Shown: positions 8,852-15,060 of the stretch, piece after piece
How the letters are laid out: every line of letters begins with the position of its first letter
Numbering within the stretch: the first letter of the stretch is position 1
Source: Ligilactobacillus ruminis DSM 20403 = NBRC 102161
Lineage (GTDB): Bacteria > Bacillota > Bacilli > Lactobacillales > Lactobacillaceae
Reading direction: 5' to 3'
Length of the DNA stretch: 64,000 nt
NCBI RefSeq assembly: GCF_900113455.1
Contig: NZ_FOPI01000004.1
Coordinates: 26,150-90,149, forward strand
The notes under the pieces: model-generated
The model's database searches: none
Seen by the model: the letters and a program-made list of their open reading frames with translations, nothing else
Told to the model about the DNA's origin: nothing
Made by a program: the position numbers and the translations under genes

Positions 8852-8999
8852 CGGAAGTTCATCCGAGACGGCCAAACTTAATCAGTTGGATCCTGAAAAA
8901 TACTTGAGAAAAGTATTAACGGAGATGACCAACATTGAGGTATTTGATCCTGAAAGGTTCCGCCATCTTATCCCATGGAACATCGAGATTGTCTCATAA
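8811..8999 (+). pseudogene. IS66-family transposase C-terminal remnant
   Basis: The open frame is 62 codons long. From about its 19th residue it reads SETAKLNQLDPEKYLRKVL and ends with RFRHLIPWN. Both are hallmarks of the IS66 TnpC C-terminus (ETAKxNGLxPxxYLxxLL and LLPWN). It lies in another frame than, and overlaps, the preceding remnant, so the junction of the internal deletion lies near 8811-8865. The whole catalytic domain is gone; the fragment cannot function. Confidence 0.62.
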
Positions 9000-9010
9000 A
9001 TGAGAAAATA

Positions 9011-9074
9011 AAAACGATGCATACGCAATATCCTGAGATAATGATGCTATCTCAGGATATTTGTGTACACATCG
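9011..9074 (-). terminator. Terminator of the minus-strand MATE pseudogene
   Basis: A perfect 13-base stem (9028-9040 with 9048-9060) is nested in an outer CGATG/CATCG pair. Read on the minus strand it is followed by CGTTTTTATTTT. It sits right after the last stop of the decayed MATE gene, so it is probably that gene's original terminator. Confidence 0.7.
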
Positions 9075-9078
9075 CTGT

Positions 9079-9687
9079 TTTAACGACTGCTTACATCGGG
9101 ATTGCACCTCTTTGGCCATAATCTTCGAAGGGACGCATAGGATATTAAGAAGTTTGCAAACTAACCTGCTGGTACGGCAAGCCAGACAAATACGATGCCA
9201 AAATGCGGTGCGCAAATCAAAGCAACCGACAGGCGGATCGCCAGGTTCACCATATTTGCATAAGGAACGGGCGCATGATTCCAAGACCACGAAGAACCCC
9301 ATCGGTTGCCATTTTGATTTCCATAAAGATGTAGAAGTAACCGAGCCATCTCATATAACCCTCGGATACCTGATAAGCCAGGGCAGTTCCATCTTTGCCA
9401 AGGAACAGTGAGGAAATTTGAGTATGTAATGTTTCAATGACTATAAAGGCAAGAACTGCAAAACATACGTCTAACACCAGTGCAGCGTGATATCATTTTT
9501 TGATCCGTTCAATTTTCTTTGCACCAAGATTTTGGGAAACATATGGGGAAACCGCATTGCCGATGGATACGAAAATCAATGAAAAAACATTCTCTACCCG
9601 CATCGTTGCCGAATACATCGCAAGTGCCTGTGTACCGAAAGGATTTACGGAACGGGCGAAATGTTGGACGAAAGAAAATACGGGAAA
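9079..9687 (-). pseudogene. MATE-family efflux transporter, decayed C-terminal half
   Basis: Translation of the minus strand gives MATE transporter sequence in pieces: FGTQALAMYSATMRVENVF, then NAVSPYVSQNLGAKKIE, then LGYFYIFMEIKMATDGVLRG, then MVNLAIRLSVALICAPHFG. The pieces are interrupted by an in-frame TGA at 9493-9495, a frameshift near 9250-9265, and a TAG at 9161-9163 where the family usually has tryptophan; the last in-frame stop is near 9079. The 5' half is absent: upstream of about 9687 the sequence turns into an unrelated gene on the opposite strand. MATE proteins export drugs by cation antiport; this copy is dead. Confidence 0.75.
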
Positions 9688-9951
9688 ATCAGACGTCGGC
9701 GCAATGAACTGATTTTTTGCAGCGTCACGTTTGGAGAATACGGTCATCAGTATTGGTACCTTGCAGATGAAGACATTTTTGAGCCGGGCGATTTTGTCAT
9801 TATTCCAGTTGGAGAAGACAGGCATGAAGAGATTGCCAGAATCGAATCGATTGAGTATCATGTCAAAGAAGAGGCACCGTACCCGTTTGATAAGATCAAG
9901 CATATTCTGAGAAAATTCGATCGGAAGACTGATGAAGGGCTTTTGAGATAA
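9661..9951 (+). pseudogene. Truncated copy of the C-terminal domain of the 15061-16131 protein
   Basis: The open frame gives 96 residues. Residues from about 15 on (NELIFCSVTFGEYGHQYWYL, then ADEDIFEPGDFVIIPVG, IESIEYHVKEEAPYPF, HILRKFD) align along their length with the last 75 residues of the protein at 15061-16131. The domain looks like a small beta-rich module, often C-terminal in Firmicute hypothetical proteins. Its first codons are formed from the antisense of the MATE remnant, so the native N-terminal part was lost at a recombination junction near 9690. No good ribosome binding site. It may still be translated, but I treat it as a fragment. Confidence 0.6.
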
Positions 9952-9982
9952 AAAAGACAAGAAATTTAGAACGATCAATCAG

Positions 9983-10017
9983 ATTCTCGCTGCGCTTTGA
10001 CGCGGTGAGAATTTTTT
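9983..10017 (+). terminator. Terminator, first copy of a repeated module
   Basis: ATTCTCGCTGCG (9983-9994) pairs with CGCGGTGAGAAT (10001-10012), with two G-U pairs, followed by six T. The module, including the flanking AATCAG before and TG after, recurs at 12376-12411. Confidence 0.75.
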
Positions 10018-10190
10018 GTGCTGCAATGACTCTCAAGCGAAGAGGTCGATGATGGTTGCCAAACGCTTATGAGAAAAAAGCAGTACTGGATGGAGGCTCG
10101 ACTTGTACCAATCATGGTCTTTGCTGCAATCGTGACTTTCTTTGATATCCGGTTCAAGGTATGCAGCAATGAGAGCAATCAGTGCAAATA

Positions 10191-10219
10191 TTGACAAAAA
10201 CTAGTTTTTGGTATATAAT
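10191..10219 (+). promoter_or_regulatory. Consensus sigma-A promoter with palindromic operator
   Basis: TTGACA (10191-10196), exactly 17 bases, then TATAAT (10214-10219): a perfect consensus promoter. Between the two boxes lies the 16-base perfect palindrome CAAAAACTAGTTTTTG (10195-10210). A repressor bound there would block RNA polymerase. The first gene downstream encodes a small XRE-type DNA-binding protein, so autorepression is likely (inference). Confidence 0.8.
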
Positions 10220-10388
10220 ATATATCGTAAATCAGATTCTTTTCGGTCTGTTGTTTTTGTGCTTGTTCCGAAAAGACCTCGATAGGATCTTGAAGAAAGA
10301 ATCTGTTGCTCAGCTCAAGACTGAGCTCTGCGAAGACGACGTTGCGGAAATGCGACGATTGCAAAATCAATATCTTAAAAAAGAAGGG

Positions 10389-10610
10389 TTGGTGTTTATC
10401 ATCGAATTACGATTAAAAGAATTAAGGCTTAAAAATCTTTACACCATTAAAGAAATCGCAGGCGTATTGGGATGTACGGCGTCTCTCGTGAGCCGATACG
10501 AAAACGGTTCGCGCATGCCAAGGGCCGATTACCTTGTAAAACTTGCGGATTTTTACGATGTTTCAGTGGATTATCTTTTAGGGCTTACCGAAGACAAAGA
10601 ACGCCATTGA
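10389..10610 (+). CDS. Small XRE-family transcriptional regulator
   Basis: A Cro/CI-type helix-turn-helix protein of about 73 residues. The HTH core runs LRLKELRLKNLYTIKEIAG, then VLGCTASLVSRYENG, and the tail DFYDVSVDYLLGLTED is the usual end of this family. The frame is open from 10182, but that lies inside the promoter. TTG 10389 or GTG 10392, after AAGAAGGG, gives the normal family length; ATG 10350 is an alternative. About 165 bases of leader separate promoter and start and hold several inverted repeats (for example CTTTTCGG/CCGAAAAG). Likely represses its own promoter through the palindrome at 10195. Confidence 0.72.
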   Translation: MVFIIELRLKELRLKNLYTIKEIAGVLGCTASLVSRYENGSRMPRADYLVKLADFYDVSVDYLLGLTEDKERH

Positions 10611-10698
10611 TTAAAAGCAAAAATTACTCTGATCGGAGCAGTTGAAACGTTGCGTCTTGCACGATTTGGATGAAAGCGCGCGGAAAGGATTGTCAGAA

Positions 10699-11268
10699 AT
10701 GTCAAAGCAAGAATGGCGAATGATTGAAGAATATGAAGGAATTTATGAAATCTCAAATGACGGTCGAATAAGAAGCATCAGAAGACTGGTCAACGGTGTT
10801 CCTCGAGGCGGGAAAGAGTTAAAGGTTTCCAAAATGAAAAGCGGAATATATTGCATCAGGCTTAAAGGACTTGACGGAAAATTGCATTTTGAACTGATTA
10901 CGCGGTTGGTTGCAAAAGCGTTCATAAAAAATCGTTATCCGGATAAGGCTAAGTTTGTCACATACATCGACGATTCGCTTTCAGTTGAAGAAGGACTCAA
11001 CAGTGCGGACAACCTCGCATGGGTATCGTTCAGGGCAAGATCGATCGAAAAGAGCAAGGTTCCGATATCAGCATTCGACCCCAAAGAAGGCATTCAGGAA
11101 AAGTTTGCAAATGTTGAAGACGCCAAAGAGAAATTGAAGCTTCCGGCCGTCAGAGACATCTGTGAGTGCCTTGCTCATCGGCGAGATGAAGCATACGGAT
11201 ATTCATGGACTTTTTTGAAAAAAGGGCCAAAGGATGTTTACGTTTTTTCAGAATTAAAAGAGGTTTGA
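10699..11268 (+). CDS. NUMOD4/HNH homing-endonuclease-like protein with degenerate nuclease core
   Basis: A 189-residue protein. The N-terminus EWRMIEEYEGIYEISNDGRI fits the NUMOD4 motif, found at the front of HNH homing endonucleases of phages and mobile introns. The following part keeps the HNH-family frame (ITRLVAKAFIKN and LAWVSF, compare HRLVAxAFIPN and LEWVT), but the central NHIDG is replaced by TYIDD, so the first catalytic histidine is missing. The C-terminus may hold a NUMOD1-like DNA-binding segment (VPISAFDPKEGIQEKF). ATG 10699 follows GAAAGGA by nine bases. It probably binds DNA; nuclease activity is doubtful. Confidence 0.6.
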   Translation: MSKQEWRMIEEYEGIYEISNDGRIRSIRRLVNGVPRGGKELKVSKMKSGIYCIRLKGLDGKLHFELITRLVAKAFIKNRYPDKAKFVTYIDDSLSVEEGLNSADNLAWVSFRARSIEKSKVPISAFDPKEGIQEKFANVEDAKEKLKLPAVRDICECLAHRRDEAYGYSWTFLKKGPKDVYVFSELKEV

Positions 11269-11729
11269 CTTTCAGCAAACATGGATATGCCAAAACCTTA
11301 GAACAAAATTTTTTTATTGCGACAGTCTCTTTTTTCTGGTCAGAACCGGCAACATAATTTGTCGTAGAGGCGCTTTTTTGAACGTAATGCCAAATTCAGA
11401 GCGGGGCGTCAATTTGCTTCCCGTCCTTCTTTTCCGTTTGTTTCATGCAAAAAGACTCGTTCCCGAAAAAATGAAGGGAACGGGTTATTTTTTCTGTGAT
11501 GAAATTCTCATTTTGAGCAGCTTTTTGTTCTTCGAGATCGTCGTTCAACGGATTTGATTTACGTTTGCGAGAACAGCGTAAGAGTATTTGGTCGAAACGA
11601 ATGCGATCAAAAAAGGAACGAAGGCACTGTTTGTTGGTTTAAACGTCATCGCCGAGAATAATCAGCGGCTTGATTTAGGGTGATTTACGTAAAGAATAAA
11701 GATTAATTTTTTTGCGGATTTGTGTAAAC
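11269..11729. other. Intergenic stretch with a terminator
   Basis: No coding region recognised on either strand. It holds a terminator at 11456-11494 and ends at the promoter at 11730. The sequence shows no clear repeats or gene fragments that I can identify. Confidence 0.5.
11456..11494 (+). terminator. Rho-independent terminator
   Basis: CTCGTTCCC (11456-11464) pairs with GGGAACGGG (11476-11484), with one G-U pair, followed by a T-rich stretch. It lies about 190 bases after the NUMOD4-type gene and could end that transcript. Confidence 0.65.
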
Positions 11730-11758
11730 TTGACAAAAAAGTCACAAAGTTGTATAAT
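11730..11758 (+). promoter_or_regulatory. Second perfect consensus promoter in the accessory region
   Basis: TTGACA (11730-11735), 17 bases, TATAAT (11753-11758). A short inverted repeat TGAC-N6-GTCA overlaps the -35 box (11731-11744) and could be an operator. It drives the broken helicase gene and the small ORF at 12125. Confidence 0.8.
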
Positions 11759-11790
11759 GAAATCATAAAAATCAAAAAGGCGATGTTAAA

Positions 11791-12128
11791 ATGCTGCCAA
11801 AAGAATACTTTGAGGACCCGCTTACCGAAGGCGTGGCATTCGGAGCATTCGAACACGTGTTGGACAACAGGTTCACGCTGCTCAAACTCCCCGTCGGCTA
11901 CGGCAAGACGGTTATTGCGATGCAGGTTGCTGAGTTGATACGGTCACGAACTACATAATCAGACCCGAAAAGGAGTCTGGAACGACGAACGTTTTGGTGC
12001 CATATGCCAAAAGGCAGTACGATCGCATCATATCAAAGAACAAATGGAACAAGGTTTTTGAGGAGATTTTCGTAATGCGTTGGGGAAAATATGACGAAAG
12101 AATTTTTGAGAAGGGAAGAACAAAATGA
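11791..12128 (+). pseudogene. Truncated, frameshifted helicase-like ATPase
   Basis: From ATG 11791, 55 residues end at TAA 11956-11958 and include the P-loop segment LKLPVGYGKTVIAMQVAEL, a Walker A motif in a DEAD/SNF2-like context. The helicase-like reading continues in another frame (NVLVPYAKRQYDRIISK, then KVFEEIFVMRWGKYDERIF) to TGA at 12126-12128, so a frameshift near 11930-11940 breaks it. Even repaired it would be only about 110 residues, lacking motif II onward. AAAGG lies ten bases before the ATG. A remnant of a defence or phage-type helicase is likely. Confidence 0.5.
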
Positions 12129-12367
12129 AAGAATACAATATTACGTTCGACGAAGGCGGAAAAAATGAACGCACTATGACGTTCAGATACGTTCCAAGCA
12201 AACAGCAGGTGCAGAACATGAGCGGAAATTTTGCTTATGAAATGACGGCAAAAGAGAACTTTAAAGTAAGAATTTCAGAAGTTCAAGCCGACAATCGCCC
12301 GAATGGCGAAGGAGAGTCGGAAAGATACGTGTACGACGTGAAAACAGGACAAGCAACGAAAGCATGA
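12125..12367 (+). CDS. Hypothetical protein, 80 residues
   Basis: The ATG overlaps the stop of the preceding reading frame (ATGA at 12125-12128), suggesting it was once translationally coupled to the helicase gene. The protein (MKEYNITFDEGGKNERTMTF and on) is hydrophilic, alternates polar and hydrophobic residues as in a small beta-rich domain, and has no membrane segment. No family recognised. A strong terminator follows nine bases after the stop. Confidence 0.5.
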   Translation: MKEYNITFDEGGKNERTMTFRYVPSKQQVQNMSGNFAYEMTAKENFKVRISEVQADNRPNGEGESERYVYDVKTGQATKA

Positions 12368-12375
12368 TAAATCAG

Positions 12376-12411
12376 ATTCTCACTGCAATTTGGCGCAGTG
12401 AGAATTTTTTT
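12376..12411 (+). terminator. Terminator, second copy of the repeated module
   Basis: ATTCTCACTGC (12376-12386) pairs perfectly with GCAGTGAGAAT (12395-12405), followed by seven T. Nearly the same sequence occurs at 9983-10017, including the leading AATCAG. Confidence 0.85.
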
Positions 12412-12451
12412 GCGCGAATTGCTGCAAGGTGTCTTCATGCGAATAAAATAA

Positions 12452-12907
12452 AATTTAAGAAAATACGGCCTCAGTATTTTGAAGAGAGCATACATCCAGG
12501 AAAGAAATAACAAGCGAAAGAGCGATGAGGTGTACGTGGCATTTGATCGTGACAAGATGAGTGATAATGAAGTTGCTAAGTGCGTGAACTATGCTGAAAA
12601 AATTTGATACAAGCTCCTTTTTTCGTCGATTAGTTTTGAGGTATGGATTCTGCTGCATTTTGAGGAGGTCAACAGGCAGTACACAAATGAGCAGCTAAAA
12701 AGAAAACTCTCGGGAAAAGACTATTTTAATACGAACTACAACAAATTCAAGGGAAATAATTATGATGATTTTCTTTATGATCGAGTGGCGGATGCGAAGA
12801 ATAACGGGGATAAATTGTTGAAGTCAAACAATGATATCATAAAAGATAATCCGTATATGAATATTAGCAGGGAAATCGGGAAGATATTTCGAACCGAAGT
12901 ATTTTAA
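12452..12907 (+). pseudogene. rloB: RloB-family protein, N-terminally truncated with an in-frame stop
   Basis: One continuous frame reads DEVYVAFDRDKMSDNEVAKC, then TGA at 12605-12607, then KLLFSSISFEVWILLHFEE, ending at TAA 12905-12907. The acidic VYVAFDRD segment and the SFEVWILLHFE segment are the diagnostic parts of RloB, the partner of the RloA ATPase in an abortive-infection/anti-phage pair often found in restriction loci. The N-terminal part is missing (TAA at 12449) and no rloA is nearby. Loss by both truncation and nonsense mutation makes function very unlikely. Confidence 0.7.
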
Positions 12908-12924
12908 ATATAATCCTATTGACG

Positions 12925-12957
12925 CCGCTCGTTTTGATTCGAACGAGCGGTTTTTTT
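12925..12957 (+). terminator. Rho-independent terminator
   Basis: A perfect nine-base stem CCGCTCGTT/AACGAGCGG (12925-12933 and 12942-12950) is followed by seven T, 17 bases after the RloB pseudogene stop. Confidence 0.88.
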
Positions 12958-13081
12958 AACGTTAGTCGAACGTGCATTCGTAATATTTGTGTGATATAAT
13001 TATTGAAAATCATATTTTGAAAGAATTTAAAACAGGCAGCCTGATTTCGGTAGAAAAATCCGCTTAAGTGGGGGGATTTTG

Positions 13082-13443
13082 ATGAACAGGGATGATTTTG
13101 AAAAGTTCGTCATCCAAAACGACGATGCAAGTTTTGATTATCCATGGAAGAAATCGCCTAAAAACGAGGTCTTCAGGCATAAAGACAGCAAAAAATGGTT
13201 TGCGTTGGTGATGAACGTTCAAAAAAAGGGTTAGGGTCAGACGAAGACGGGATGGTTGATGTTGTCAATTTCAAATGTGACAAGAAAACCGATCAACAGG
13301 AAATCTTCGAGGAAGTCATCGGCTTGCTTCATTCCTTTTCAATGCGTATGTATTCTGGCAGACGCAAGAAGATTAAGGAGGCTCTAAGTAATAATGAGGA
13401 AAGCGAGGTGGAATTGCATGGCACAAAAAACGAAAAAGAATAA
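13082..13443 (+). pseudogene. MmcQ/YjbR-family protein, frameshifted at a poly-A run
   Basis: ATG 13082, after a GGGGGG-containing site, starts MNRDDFEKFVIQN, and later KKWFALVMNVQKKG, the N-terminal pattern of MmcQ/YjbR proteins. TAG at 13232 stops the frame. The family pattern resumes one frame over (GLGSDEDGMVDVVNFKCD), so one base is missing in the seven-A run at 13221-13227. After about 13290 the sequence no longer fits the family: the usual PAYHMNKxHW part is absent, and the frame runs into the start of tnpB. The gene is probably truncated by the insertion as well as frameshifted. Confidence 0.6.
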
Positions 13444-14755
13444 GCTGCTTCGTTATCAGCGTATTCATCAAAATCTGACTGAACAGCAGTATGACTACTT
13501 GACAGAACGTCATGTGATTCGCCCGACTCACCCGAAATACGCTGTTTTAGACCATTTTAGCCACCTGGCTAACAACGTCTACAATCAAGGTTTGTATCGG
13601 GCTAGGCAGGCTTTGTTTAAGGGTTCGTGGTTGTCTTATAACAAGTTAGACGCATCATTAAAGCAATCTAAGCGCCAAAAGGACAGCATGATTTATAGCT
13701 CAATGAATAACGTGCACTTGGTCCAACAACAACTCAAGTTGGTCGCTCGCAGCATGGATTCATGGAACAAGGCTCGGAAAGCTTACGCCAAGAATCCTAG
13801 CAAGTTCACGGGTCGGCCTAAATTGCCAAAGTATCGGACAAAGGGTGGTTTGAGCACTATTATCGTTGACAATCAGACTGTCAAGTTACGGCAGAATGGT
13901 TACGTTGAGATTCCTTGCATGGACAAGTTTAAGGTTAAATTAGCGCACCCGGAAACAACGTCGATTCAAGAGGTGCGAATTGTCCCACAGAACCGCCGTT
14001 TTATCGTTGAGGTGGTCTATAAAACTAACCAGATCACTCAATACAAGCCGGACAATGGGCGTTACCTAGGAATTGATCCGGGCGTTAATAACGCTTTTAC
14101 TTTGGCAACCAACGTACCGGGAATTACGCCGGTAATCGTCAACGGCAAGCCAATTAAGTCAATTAACCAGTTCTACAACAAACAGCGAGCTCGACTGACC
14201 AGCTTGCATGACCGGCTAGGTCAAAATCGTTCCAGCCATCAGCTGGCTAGTCTTGACTTTTACCGAAACCAAAAGATGAGTCGTTTTGCTCATGAAGCAA
14301 GTAAGCGTATTGTTGATTTTGCGCTAAGCCATGAGCTAAACACGATTATCATTGGAAAAAACAAGGGGCAAAAACAGCGTTCCCGCATGAGTAAGCAGAA
14401 TAATCAAAACTTCATTGGAATTCCACATCAAGTCATGATCAATTTGATTAAATATAAGGCGAACTTAGCAGGCATTGTAGTTATTCAGCATAGCGAATCC
14501 TATACTAGTCAAACATCTTTCTTAGATAAGGAAGAACCCATTCGAGAGAATGGGAACAAGGCCCGACAGCGCAAAGGCTTGTCGCCAATTAAACGTCGAT
14601 TAAAGCGTGGCTTGTACAAAGCAAATACTGGTCAATTAATTAACGCCGATGTTAACGGTGCTTTACAAATCATCAAGAAAGTAGTCCCGAATGCTTTTGC
14701 GGATGGGATAGAGGGCATCGGATTGTGCCCAGTCAAATGGTCTTTGCGATTTTAG
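13418..14755 (+). CDS. tnpB: IS200/IS605-family TnpB, RNA-guided nuclease type, with non-canonical RuvC
   Basis: A 445-residue OrfB/TnpB protein of the Cas12 ancestor family. The first RuvC aspartate is in GIDPGVNN (D220), the third in INADVNGAL (D411). At the usual RuvC-II site the sequence is TIIIGKNKGQKQ, with no glutamate. Where TnpB normally has the CxxC zinc finger it reads SESYTSQTSFLDKEEP, with no cysteines; E360 could take over the catalytic glutamate role. ATG 13418 follows GAGGTGG; ATG 13394 is possible. There is no tnpA nearby, so the element needs a transposase in trans or is stranded. Composition differs from its decayed neighbours, consistent with later arrival. Confidence 0.88.
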   Translation: MAQKTKKNKLLRYQRIHQNLTEQQYDYLTERHVIRPTHPKYAVLDHFSHLANNVYNQGLYRARQALFKGSWLSYNKLDASLKQSKRQKDSMIYSSMNNVHLVQQQLKLVARSMDSWNKARKAYAKNPSKFTGRPKLPKYRTKGGLSTIIVDNQTVKLRQNGYVEIPCMDKFKVKLAHPETTSIQEVRIVPQNRRFIVEVVYKTNQITQYKPDNGRYLGIDPGVNNAFTLATNVPGITPVIVNGKPIKSINQFYNKQRARLTSLHDRLGQNRSSHQLASLDFYRNQKMSRFAHEASKRIVDFALSHELNTIIIGKNKGQKQRSRMSKQNNQNFIGIPHQVMINLIKYKANLAGIVVIQHSESYTSQTSFLDKEEPIRENGNKARQRKGLSPIKRRLKRGLYKANTGQLINADVNGALQIIKKVVPNAFADGIEGIGLCPVKWSLRF

Positions 14756-14930
14756 GGTAGACCATTTCCGAAAGATTCCGAAACAAATTCAACTGCCGAA
14801 CTGACTGTAAAGTTGTCCCGGAGAAAGGCACTGCTTGGTGCTGGACGTTCGTCTTGGCGTGGATGGGTTGGTCAAATTAGGTTGAGAATAAGGGTTGCCT
14901 AAGCCGTGAGCTGGTATTGCTTCATATGGT
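14735..14930 (+). ncRNA. Candidate omega (guide) RNA and right end of the TnpB element
   Basis: TnpB guide RNAs are made from the 3' end of tnpB through the element right end. Here a nine-base hairpin AAATGGTCT/AGACCATTT (14735-14743 and 14759-14767) spans the tnpB stop, and a non-coding, GC-richer stretch with short stems follows to about 14930. The exact right end, and so the guide start, cannot be fixed by eye; the bounds are approximate. Confidence 0.35.
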
Positions 14931-15060
14931 ATGATTTAATATCAACTCAGCAGGAATCTATTATCTGATCTGGCTTCAGGAAAGTAAAACGTTTTTGAAA
15001 AAGTGACAGGAAATTCAGGAAAAGGTGCGTCAGAGCACTGCATTTTTAGGGGGAATCAGA

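Noticed and set aside
9493-9978. Complete minus-strand gene of 161 residues
   Set aside because: Only its last 64 residues are MATE sequence; the first part is antisense to the plus-strand fragment at 9661-9951.
10182-10388. N-terminal extension of the XRE regulator
   Set aside because: This part of the open frame begins upstream of the promoter it depends on and would not be in the transcript; no HTH family member has such a hydrophobic extension.
11720-11938. 72-residue ORF
   Set aside because: It starts inside the promoter and is out of frame with the Walker A reading at 11791.
12908-13081. Second promoter-driven small gene
   Set aside because: A GATATAAT sequence is present near 13000, but no open frame other than the MmcQ start follows.
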